Source: Rhizobium terricola
GTDB taxonomy: Bacteria; Pseudomonadota; Alphaproteobacteria; Rhizobiales; Rhizobiaceae
DNA length: 64,000 bases
Reading direction: 5' to 3'
Assembly (NCBI RefSeq): GCF_012927355.1
Contig: NZ_JABBGK010000001.1
Location: 186,001-250,000, forward strand
Program-made: the position numbers and the translations under genes
Notes under the pieces: generated by a model
What the model was told of the DNA's origin: nothing
The model's input: only the letters and a program-made list of their open reading frames with translations
Databases searched by the model: none
In this document: piece after piece, positions 57,282 to 64,000 of the stretch
Numbering within the stretch: position 1 is the first letter of the stretch
Layout: every line of letters starts with the position of its first letter

Positions 57282-58055
57282 ATGCCCGCACCGATCAACA
57301 GCTTCAAGCAGGCCATCCAGACGGGTGACCGGACCCTTTTCGGCCTGTGGGTCGCCTTTGCGAGCCCACATGCGGCGGAAGTTTCGGCGGGGTCGGGCTT
57401 CGACTGGATCCTGATCGATGCGGAGCACGGCCCGAACGACATCCCGCTGCTGGCCGCCCAGCTTGCGGCCGTTTCCCGCCACCCGGCCCATCCGATGGTC
57501 CGGCTTCCGGTCGGCGAGACCTGGATGATCAAGCAGGCGCTCGACATCGGCGCGCAGTCGCTCCTGATCCCGATGGTGGAAACCGGGGAGGAAGCGCTTC
57601 GGCTTTCGCGCGCATGCCGCTATCCCCCCTTCGGCATTCGCGGCATGGGGGCAGGGCTCGGACGCGCCTCCGATTTCGGCCGCATCGGCGACTATGTCGC
57701 GACGGCCGACGAGCAGATCTGCCTGATCGTGCAGATCGAAAGCCAGCTCGGGATCGCCAATGCCGAGGCGATCGTCACGACGGAAGGGGTCGACGGGGTG
57801 CTGATCGGCCCGGCCGATCTGGCTGCCGACATGGGCCATACCGGCAATTCCGGCCATCCCGACGTCATGGCGGCGGTCGACGGCCTCATCCGCAAGATCG
57901 TCGGGCTCGGGAAGCCGGCCGGGATCATGACCACCGATGCCGCCATGATCCGGCTGGCGCGCGATGCCGGCGCCTGCTTCATCGCGGTCGGCAGCGACGT
58001 CGGCCTGCTGGCGAAGGGGGCGGCGAACCTGCTCGCCGAATCGAAGGCGCTCTGA
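57282..58055 (+). CDS. HpcH/HpaI-type aldolase
   Basis: A 257-residue class II aldolase of the HpcH/HpaI family, splitting 2-keto-3-deoxy acids to pyruvate and an aldehyde. LFGLWVAFASPHAAEVSAGS, FDWILIDAEHGPNDI (with catalytic His), FGIRGMGAGLGRASDFG, VQIESQLGIANAEAI and GVDGVLIGPADLAADMG (metal ligands) are present. The true substrate is unknown. The ATG at 57282 has a GGAGAGAG site; the longer upstream frame is not homologous. Confidence 0.93.
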   Translation: MPAPINSFKQAIQTGDRTLFGLWVAFASPHAAEVSAGSGFDWILIDAEHGPNDIPLLAAQLAAVSRHPAHPMVRLPVGETWMIKQALDIGAQSLLIPMVETGEEALRLSRACRYPPFGIRGMGAGLGRASDFGRIGDYVATADEQICLIVQIESQLGIANAEAIVTTEGVDGVLIGPADLAADMGHTGNSGHPDVMAAVDGLIRKIVGLGKPAGIMTTDAAMIRLARDAGACFIAVGSDVGLLAKGAANLLAESKAL

Positions 58056-58074
58056 GGCGCCCCGGGCGCTCCAT

Positions 58075-59439
58075 CTAGCCGTCGTTCTCGTAGTCGGCAC
58101 GGCTGATGCCGTGCCGCTGCAGCTTGTCGTAGAAGGTCTTGCGGGGAATGCCGAGCGCCTCGATCGTCCGCCGGACGTCGCCGCCGGCCTCCCGCAGCGC
58201 CTCGCGGATGAGGTCTGCCTCGTGGCTCTCCATGCGTTCGGGCAGAGACTGCCGGCCGCCGGGCGGGCAAATTGCTGCGGGTGAGCCGGCCGGCTGAGGG
58301 TCCGAAAGCCCAAGCGCGACGCGTTCGGCGTAGTGGGCCAGTTCACGCACATTTCCTGGCCAGTCATGGGTGGCGAGGTGCCGGTGGGTCTCGTTCGTCA
58401 CGACGGGTGTCTCGCGCTTGAATCGTTCGGCGGCGCGGGCGAGGAAGTGCGAGAAAAGCAGGGGAATGTCGGCGCGCCGTTCGCGTAGCGGTGGGATCGA
58501 CAGCGTCACGACGTTGAGGCGATAGTAGAGGTCCTCGCGGAAGTCACCGCGCTCGGCCGGGTTGCCGAGGTCGAGCTTTGCGGCGGCGACGACGCGCAGG
58601 TCCACCGGACGCACCTCGTTGGTTCCGAGCGGGCTCACCTCCCGCATCTCCAGCACGCGCAGCATCTTGACCTGCGTGGCCGGCGGCATGCTCTCGATCT
58701 CGTCGAGGAAGAGTGTTCCGCCGCTCGAATGCTCGATGCGGCCAATCCGCTTCTTCTGGGCGCCGGTGAAGGCCCCCGCCTCGTGACCGAAGAGCTCGCT
58801 TTCGATCACGGTTTCCGGCAGGGCGCCGCAGTTCAGCGCGACGAAGTTTCCGGACCGCCTCCTGCCCCAGCGGTGGAGCAGCGTTGCCACGACCTCTTTG
58901 CCGCTGCCGGTCTCGCCCGCGACGAGCACGTCGACATCGGTATCGGCAATCTGTCTCAGCATGTGCCGCAGGCGTTCCATCGCCGGCGTCTGGCCGATCA
59001 GCGGAAGATCGTCCCGGCTCTCCTCCATCGCCTGCCGCAGTCTGCGGTTGTCGATGACGAGGCGCCGCTTTTCCGCCGCGCGGGCGACGCTCTGCGAAAG
59101 CCGGTCGGCGGGGAAGGGTTTGGCGATGAAGTCGTAGGCGCCGTCATGCATGGCCTTGACCGCCATGGCGATGTCGCCGTGACCGGTGATCAGGATGACC
59201 GGCAGGTCCGCGTCGATCGCCTTCGCCCTGGCGAAGAGTTCGAGGCCGTCCATGCCGGCCATGCGGATGTCGCTGACGATGACGGCATCGGCGTCGGCCG
59301 TAAGCGCCCCAAGGGCGGAGCGCGCATCGGCGAAGTCGCGGACCTTGAAACCGGCAAGCTCGAGCGTCTGGCGCGTGGCGCGGCGCAGGTCGGTGTCGTC
59401 GTCGACGAGGAAGACTTCTGTGGTCGTCGCCGCTGTCAT
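58075..59439 (-). CDS. dctD: C4-dicarboxylate response regulator DctD
   Basis: A 454-residue NtrC-type activator. The receiver domain is at the N-terminus ([20 protein letters not shown], phosphorylated Asp in [13 protein letters not shown]). The AAA+ core has Walker [19 protein letters not shown], the sigma-54 contact [16 protein letters not shown] and [14 protein letters not shown]; a Fis-type DNA-binding helix pair ends the protein ([20 protein letters not shown]). It activates dctA from the upstream sites. It overlaps dctB by 4 bp. Confidence 0.95.
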   Translation of the reverse strand: MTAATTTEVFLVDDDTDLRRATRQTLELAGFKVRDFADARSALGALTADADAVIVSDIRMAGMDGLELFARAKAIDADLPVILITGHGDIAMAVKAMHDGAYDFIAKPFPADRLSQSVARAAEKRRLVIDNRRLRQAMEESRDDLPLIGQTPAMERLRHMLRQIADTDVDVLVAGETGSGKEVVATLLHRWGRRRSGNFVALNCGALPETVIESELFGHEAGAFTGAQKKRIGRIEHSSGGTLFLDEIESMPPATQVKMLRVLEMREVSPLGTNEVRPVDLRVVAAAKLDLGNPAERGDFREDLYYRLNVVTLSIPPLRERRADIPLLFSHFLARAAERFKRETPVVTNETHRHLATHDWPGNVRELAHYAERVALGLSDPQPAGSPAAICPPGGRQSLPERMESHEADLIREALREAGGDVRRTIEALGIPRKTFYDKLQRHGISRADYENDG

Positions 59440-61310
59440 CGCTCGGCCTTCTTCAGGGTGACGGTGAATGTTGTACCGGCAGGCCCGCTCTCGACCGTCA
59501 AGGTGCCGCCATAGTCGTCTACGATGTCTTTGGAGATCACGAGGCCGAGCCCGAGGCCGCCTTCCTTCGAGGTGTTGAACGGGGTGAAAAGGTTTTCCAG
59601 GATTTCCGGAGTGATGCCCGGCCCGTTATCGGAGACGCTGACAACCGCCCTGCCATCCTGTGTTTCGCTCCATCGCACGTCGATGCGGCCGTCGGGTCTG
59701 TCGGCCATCGCTTCGAGCGCATTCTGCAGGAGGTTGATCAGGACCTGCTCCAGTCGCACTCGGTTGCCCAGCACCTTAACGTTGCGAGGGATGGCGGCCA
59801 CATGCAGCATGTCGAGGCGGCCGGAAAAGCGGCTGCGCAACAGGAGCAGGGCCCCCTCGACGACGGTTGCCAGCTCGACCGGCTCGGCGGCCGCGCGGCC
59901 CTTGCGGGCGAAGGTTCGAAGCTCGTCGGTGATGGCGCCGATCCGTTCGGTGAGGCCGGCGATGAAGGACAGGTTTTCCGCGGCCGGTGCGCTCTGGCCG
60001 CGAGAGAGGAAGGTCGCGGCATTGTCGGCATAAGCGCGGATGGTCGCGACCGGCTGATTGATCTCGTGGGCGACGCCGGCTGCGACCTGGCCGAGGATCG
60101 CCAGCCGGTTTGCCTGGACGAGTTCCTGCTGGACCGTCTGCAGGCGCGTCTCCGTCGCGTGGTGCTCGGCGATCTCCGTCTGCAGGCGGTCGCGGGCGCG
60201 GCTCAGTTCCTCGGTGCGCTCGGCGACCTTGCGCTCAAGCTGGTCACGGGCGGCCCGTTCGGATGCCTGGCGTCGGACGGCGCGTTGCCAGCGATAGAGG
60301 AGCAGGGCGGCGCCCCCCACGAGCGGGGTCAAACCCGCCAGTGCCTGCAGGCGCCCCTGCCAGGCGGCCGCGTTCAGGGTTGTCTCGGCGGGCGTCAGAA
60401 GGTGGAGCTGCCACGGCGTGTCGGCCACCGGCGTGACAGTGGAGAGGAATTCGGCGGCGCTCTTGCCGCCGGTCGGGACGATTGAGACGAGCGTTCCGTC
60501 GCGCGCCAGATCGCCTGCCGTGACCGGCACTGGTTCGAGCGGGGCCTCGCCGAATTGCAGGCTTTCGCGGATGCGCCCGCGTTCCGCTTCGTCGAGCGTG
60601 TGGATCGCCAGGAAACGCCACTCCGGACGGCTGGTTACCAGCACGATGCCATGACGATCCGTGACGAAGGTGGGTTTGCCCGAACGGCCCCAATCCTGTT
60701 CCAGGCCGTCGAACTCGACCTTGACCACCACGACGCCGAGCAGTTTTCCGTCTGCTCCCTCGACGCGACGCGAGATGTAGAGGCCGGGCCGCTTGCTGAC
60801 GGTGCCGAGAGCGTAATGTTCGGCGCCGCCCTCCGCGACCGCACGCTGGAAGTATTCACGGAAGCCGTAGTCGCGTCCGACGAAGCTGTCGGGCTCATTC
60901 CAGTTGCTGGCCGCCATGGCGATCCCGTCCGGCCGGATGACGTAGATGACCGCAACCTTCGTCACCTCGACCAGCTGCTGAAGCTTGCGGTCAAGGCGTG
61001 CAACCGCCCCGTCGCTACCTTCGAACAGGGCGCTGCGCAGCTCTGCGTCGTCAGCCAGCACGAGGGGAAGCGCGCGGGGGCGTTCGAGCACAGCTCGCAA
61101 CAACGCGCCCTTGAGGCCTGCGTCGTTCAAGGCGTCTTCTCTGAGCGTGGAGAACGCGCGTTCGCGGAAGACCTCGCCCGACAGATAGAGGCCGCCCGCC
61201 AGCAATGCGCCGGCGACGAGAGCGAAGACGATCCAGGCGCGCCGCACGGTGCCGGCCGGCGATCGCTGCTGCACTTCTTTCCGGGACGAGCTCTTTTCAA
61301 ACATCGGCAT
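59436..61310 (-). CDS. dctB: C4-dicarboxylate sensor histidine kinase DctB
   Basis: A 624-residue sensor kinase that detects succinate, malate and fumarate in the periplasm. A first membrane helix ([20 protein letters not shown]) leads to a double PAS/Cache sensor domain. A second helix lies near 315-335, then a coiled coil ([20 protein letters not shown]), the H box [20 protein letters not shown], and N and G boxes ([32 protein letters not shown]). The start is at [13 protein letters not shown] (61310); 61304 is possible. Confidence 0.95.
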   Translation of the reverse strand: MPMFEKSSSRKEVQQRSPAGTVRRAWIVFALVAGALLAGGLYLSGEVFRERAFSTLREDALNDAGLKGALLRAVLERPRALPLVLADDAELRSALFEGSDGAVARLDRKLQQLVEVTKVAVIYVIRPDGIAMAASNWNEPDSFVGRDYGFREYFQRAVAEGGAEHYALGTVSKRPGLYISRRVEGADGKLLGVVVVKVEFDGLEQDWGRSGKPTFVTDRHGIVLVTSRPEWRFLAIHTLDEAERGRIRESLQFGEAPLEPVPVTAGDLARDGTLVSIVPTGGKSAAEFLSTVTPVADTPWQLHLLTPAETTLNAAAWQGRLQALAGLTPLVGGAALLLYRWQRAVRRQASERAARDQLERKVAERTEELSRARDRLQTEIAEHHATETRLQTVQQELVQANRLAILGQVAAGVAHEINQPVATIRAYADNAATFLSRGQSAPAAENLSFIAGLTERIGAITDELRTFARKGRAAAEPVELATVVEGALLLLRSRFSGRLDMLHVAAIPRNVKVLGNRVRLEQVLINLLQNALEAMADRPDGRIDVRWSETQDGRAVVSVSDNGPGITPEILENLFTPFNTSKEGGLGLGLVISKDIVDDYGGTLTVESGPAGTTFTVTLKKAER

Positions 61311-61312
61311 AT

Positions 61313-61363
61313 TGTCTGTGATTTCGCACTGGATTGAAAGGCGGATGTGCGAATAATCGCACA
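61313..61363 (+). promoter_or_regulatory. Tandem DctD binding sites (UAS) for dctA
   Basis: A perfect palindrome TGTGCGA-ATAA-TCGCACA (61346-61363) and a weaker upstream copy TGT-N2-GTGATTTCGCACT (61313-61330) in the same register. They lie about 75-105 bp upstream of the sigma-54 promoter. Two tandem DctD sites in this position are known for rhizobial dctA. Confidence 0.85.
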
Positions 61364-61435
61364 GATGCATGCATTGTCCGGTACGCCTCTAAATTTATCC
61401 GTTGATTATCAATGTCTTGATTGGATTTCGCCGGT

Positions 61436-61452
61436 TTGGCACGGCGATTGCT
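61436..61452 (+). promoter_or_regulatory. Sigma-54 promoter of dctA
   Basis: TTGGCACGGCGATTGCT fits the -24/-12 consensus TGGCACG-N4-TTGCW exactly. It lies 96 bp before the dctA start codon and downstream of the DctD sites. Confidence 0.92.
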
Positions 61453-61547
61453 CAGTGGTCTGGATAACGGATTTCCGTTGGACTTGCTCACACGACTGGG
61501 CCCGGGAGGCGGAACATGTTCCGACAGGGCTCGAAACGGAGGACATC

Positions 61548-62879
61548 ATGCAGATCGCATCCGCGGGCGACATGACGCGCGCCCATCAGCCTTTCTACAA
61601 GCATCTCTACGTTCAGGTTCTCGCCGCGATCTTCGCCGGCATCCTGCTCGGTCACTTCTATCCGGACCTCGGCACCCAGCTGAAGCCGCTCGGCGACGCC
61701 TTCATCAAGCTCGTCAAGATGATCATCGCGCCGGTCATCTTCCTCACCGTGTCGACCGGCATTGCCGGCATGAGCGACATGAAGAAGGTCGGCCGGGTCG
61801 CCGGCAAGGCCATGCTCTATTTCCTGACCTTCTCGACGCTGGCGCTGGTCGTCGGCCTGATCGTCGCCAATGTCATCCAGCCTGGCGCCGGCATGCATAT
61901 CGACCCGGCCTCGCTCGATGCGAAGGCGGTCGCGACTTATACCGAGAAGGCCCATGAGGCGACGATCGTCGGCTTCCTGATGAACATCATCCCGACCACC
62001 ATCGTCGGCGCCTTCGCGGACGGGGACATTCTCCAGGTGCTGTTCTTCTCGGTGCTGTTCGGCATCTCTCTGGCGCTCGTCGGCGAACGCGGACAGCCGG
62101 TCACCGACTTCCTGCACGCGGTCATCAACCCGATCTTCAAGCTGGTCGCCATCCTGATGAAGGCTGCCCCGATCGGCGCCTTCGGTGCGATGGCGTTTAC
62201 CATCGGCAAATACGGCATCGCCTCGGTCGCCAATCTCGCGATGCTGATCGGCACCTTCTACCTGACCGCCTTCCTGTTCGTGATCGTGGTGCTCGGTGCG
62301 GTCGCCCGCTACAACGGCTTCTCGATCATCGCGCTCATTCGTTACATCAAGGAAGAACTGCTGCTGGTTCTCGGCACGTCTTCGTCGGAGGCCGCGCTTC
62401 CGGGCCTGATGAGCAAGATGGAGAAAGCCGGCTGCAAGCGTTCCGTCGTCGGGCTCGTCATTCCGACAGGCTATTCCTTCAACCTCGACGGAACCAACAT
62501 CTACATGACGCTTGCCGCGCTGTTCATCGCCCAGGCGACGGACATCCATCTGTCGCTCGGCGACCAGATCCTGCTGCTCGCCGTTGCGATGCTGAGCTCC
62601 AAGGGGGCCGCCGGCATCACGGGTGCAGGCTTCATCACGCTTGCGGCAACGCTTTCCGTGGTTCCTTCCGTGCCGGTCGCGGGCATGGCCCTCATCCTCG
62701 GTATCGACCGCTTCATGTCGGAATGCCGTGCGCTGACCAACTTCATCGGCAATGCGGTTGCGACCGTCGTCGTCGCCCGTTGGGAAGGGGAATTGGACGA
62801 GCATCTACTGCATGCCGCGCTTGGCGGTCTCGTCTACGAGGAAGAGGCAAAGACGGCCGAGCTTCAGCCGGCGGAATAA
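61548..62879 (+). CDS. dctA: C4-dicarboxylate transporter DctA
   Basis: A 443-residue DAACS-family symporter for succinate, fumarate and malate, essential for symbiotic nitrogen fixation in rhizobia. Membrane segments are frequent, starting [20 protein letters not shown]. The conserved serine-rich reentrant loop [18 protein letters not shown] and the helix [20 protein letters not shown] are intact. The start at 61548 follows CGGAGGA; the first residues of the longer open frame run through the promoter and are not coding. Confidence 0.96.
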   Translation: MQIASAGDMTRAHQPFYKHLYVQVLAAIFAGILLGHFYPDLGTQLKPLGDAFIKLVKMIIAPVIFLTVSTGIAGMSDMKKVGRVAGKAMLYFLTFSTLALVVGLIVANVIQPGAGMHIDPASLDAKAVATYTEKAHEATIVGFLMNIIPTTIVGAFADGDILQVLFFSVLFGISLALVGERGQPVTDFLHAVINPIFKLVAILMKAAPIGAFGAMAFTIGKYGIASVANLAMLIGTFYLTAFLFVIVVLGAVARYNGFSIIALIRYIKEELLLVLGTSSSEAALPGLMSKMEKAGCKRSVVGLVIPTGYSFNLDGTNIYMTLAALFIAQATDIHLSLGDQILLLAVAMLSSKGAAGITGAGFITLAATLSVVPSVPVAGMALILGIDRFMSECRALTNFIGNAVATVVVARWEGELDEHLLHAALGGLVYEEEAKTAELQPAE

Positions 62880-62922
62880 ACCCGACACATTCGGCGCCGA
62901 CCCAAGACGGTGACCGAAACGC

Positions 62923-62955
62923 AAGCGCGGCCCGACAGAAATGCGGGCCGCGCTT
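62923..62955. terminator. Terminator between dctA and the RHH gene
   Basis: A 12-bp stem AAGCGCGGCCCG / CGGGCCGCGCTT with a 9-base loop, between convergent genes; T tail is short (TATTC). Confidence 0.8.
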
Positions 62956-62968
62956 TATTCTTGCGGCG

Positions 62969-63277
62969 TCACTCGGCCGCCATGATGTGGAATTCGTGGT
63001 GGGCCTCAGGATGCTGCGCCTTGCCCATCAGATAGATCAGACAGCTGGTGCGCAGAAGCGAGGCGAAGTTGGAAACGGCGCCGTTGATCTCCAGCGCTTC
63101 GTCGTAGAGCGTCGACAGGAAGCGGGAGGTCGACAGGGACTGGCTTGCGGCGATCTCGTCGATCAGCACCCAGAAGGCCGCCTCGATCTGGATGCTGGTG
63201 GAATGGCCGCCGATCCTCACCGAGCGGTTGACGGCACGGTAGCGGGCTGGGTCCTGTCCTGCGAAGACTTCACACAT
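62969..63277 (-). CDS. Ribbon-helix-helix domain protein
   Basis: A 102-residue protein with a ribbon-helix-helix DNA-binding domain of the RHH_4 kind found in alphaproteobacteria: NRSVRIGGHSTSIQIEAAFW gives the strand and first helix, followed by LIDEIAASQSLSTSRFLSTL. The C-terminus is helical and His-rich. It may be a small regulator; no target is evident. The start is taken as MCEVFAGQDPARY (63277), with M1 at 63295 as alternative. Confidence 0.85.
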   Translation of the reverse strand: MCEVFAGQDPARYRAVNRSVRIGGHSTSIQIEAAFWVLIDEIAASQSLSTSRFLSTLYDEALEINGAVSNFASLLRTSCLIYLMGKAQHPEAHHEFHIMAAE

Positions 63278-63494
63278 GGCATGCTCCTCCGGCAATTCTT
63301 GTTTTGTCCGGCATTATGCTGTGCGGCGTGACCTCGGTCAATTTCGCAAATTGCCGTGACATCTTCTCCCGCCGGGAAAGAATCGCCAAAAAATCCCGCC
63401 AAAAATAGGGATGCGGTAGCCCGCTGCTACCCGATTTGCTGGCGTCATAGGAAACTCGGATCATTCGATGATTTGCCTGTCAGAGGAGTACCCC

Positions 63495-63890
63495 TTGGCG
63501 AAGATGATCCATTCGATGATCCGGGTGATGGAAGAAGCCCGCTCCGTCGATTTCTATGAAATGGCTTTCGGGCTGAATGTGGCGGAACGGCTCGACTTCG
63601 AGACCTTCACGCTGATCTACCTCAGCAATGCCGAATGCGAGTTCGAGCTCGAGCTCACGGTCAACAAGGGGCGCGAGGAAGCCTATGACCTCGGCACCGG
63701 CTACGGCCATCTCGCCGTCACTGTTTCGGAGCTGGACAGCGAGCACAAGCGGCTGACCGATGCCGGCCTCAACCCGGGCAAGATCGTCGAGTTCAATCGC
63801 GAAAGCGCGCTTCTCGCCCGCTTCTTCTTCATCACGGATCCCGACGGCTACAAGATCGAGGTCCTGCAGCGCCACGGGCGCTTCAAGTAA
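63495..63890 (+). CDS. Glyoxalase-family protein (lactoylglutathione lyase-like)
   Basis: A 131-residue vicinal-oxygen-chelate protein of the lactoylglutathione lyase type: AKMIHSMIRVMEEARSVDFY carries the first metal His, LDFETFTLIYLSNAECEFEL and LTVNKGREEAYDLGTGYGHL follow, and FFITDPDGYKIEVLQR ends it. A TTG at 63495 with AGGAG six bases upstream gives the family N-terminus (M)AKMIHSMIRV; the ATG at 63504 lacks such spacing. The role is methylglyoxal or related ketoaldehyde removal. Confidence 0.88.
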   Translation: MAKMIHSMIRVMEEARSVDFYEMAFGLNVAERLDFETFTLIYLSNAECEFELELTVNKGREEAYDLGTGYGHLAVTVSELDSEHKRLTDAGLNPGKIVEFNRESALLARFFFITDPDGYKIEVLQRHGRFK

Positions 63891-64000
63891 GGGCTGCGGC
63901 CGACGGGTTGGAGGACCCGGCGGCCGATGCCGACAAGAAGGGGAAGGCGCGATCGTCGCGCCGCCCCACATCGGCCCGGGAGGAACGGGGCCGTCATCCA
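63891..64000. other. Window end, no gene seen
   Basis: 110 bp after the glyoxalase stop. Only short open frames; GC-rich with GGCCGACGGG and CGGCCGCCGGGTCC-like segments that could form a hairpin with the preceding sequence, but nothing I can name. Confidence 0.3.

Noticed and set aside
56346-58367. Minus-strand frame of 673 codons over the aldolase and methyltransferase genes
   Set aside because: Only the part after 57080 matches a family (spermidine synthase-like). The upstream part is antisense to the HpaI aldolase, so the real gene starts at 57080.
63480-63971. Minus-strand frame opposite the glyoxalase gene
   Set aside because: It is antisense to a full VOC-family domain and has no recognisable motif.

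Overview
The window is about 64 kb of GC-rich (roughly 62%) alphaproteobacterial chromosome, almost certainly from the family Rhizobiaceae (Rhizobium, Agrobacterium, Shinella or Ensifer type). Grounds: the order ruvCAB ... ybgC-tolQRAB-pal-cpoB-tilS-ftsH-glmM, the sulfolipid operon sqdBDC, the divergent dctA/dctBD locus with a sigma-54 promoter, a RIME-like Rhizobium repeat, an Omp25/RopB-type porin, a long-form alphaproteobacterial SerC and a serC-type RNA leader. The genus cannot be settled from the sequence alone. Most genes are chromosomal housekeeping genes.

Layout. 1-6.2 kb (minus strand): central carbon metabolism, tkt-gap-(K+/H+ antiporter)-pgk, with pgk cut by the window edge. 6.5-11.9 kb: a DUF4164 protein, zapA, a probable 6S RNA, lysE-type exporter, paiB-like regulator, cfa, 5-formyl-THF cyclo-ligase and the ymdB-type phosphodiesterase. 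12-16 kb: a soluble CZB chemoreceptor, a periplasmic metallo-beta-lactamase-fold protein, a stress-type flavin/PNPOx protein and yebC, followed by a RIME repeat. 16-27 kb (minus): the envelope block ybgC-tolQRAB-pal-cpoB followed by tilS, ftsH and glmM. 27.3-30.3 kb (plus): sqdBDC for sulfoquinovosyl diacylglycerol. 30.3-35.5 kb (minus): the Holliday-junction genes ruvC, ruvA and ruvB, with one VapBC-type toxin-antitoxin pair inserted at each junction, then a Tat-exported phosphoesterase and a DinB-fold protein.

35.6-43.4 kb (plus): a luciferase-like oxidoreductase, a membrane chemoreceptor, an outer-membrane beta-barrel protein and the serine pathway genes serC-serA behind a structured leader. 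43.4-51.9 kb: small accessory metabolic and regulatory genes (SnoaL-like, NADP oxidoreductase, LysR, TetR, EamA transporter), a cyanide-insensitive cytochrome bd oxidase with its small third subunit, a Tim44-like protein and a lytic transglycosylase lipoprotein. 51.9-53.7 kb is a visibly less GC-rich accessory patch against a tRNA-Met gene. It holds a HEPN-like hypothetical gene, a truncated HEPN-like fragment and a small orphan gene. 53.9-64 kb: mnmA, a dipeptide epimerase, a spermidine-synthase-like methyltransferase, an HpaI aldolase, dctD-dctB/dctA for C4-dicarboxylate uptake, a ribbon-helix-helix protein and a glyoxalase.

The least ordinary things here are the two separate vapBC modules lodged inside the ruv operon, one of them overlapping the ruvB start codon, and the HEPN-like gene patch next to tRNA-Met. 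Everything else fits known families. All functional calls come from recognised motifs and gene order; no database search was run.
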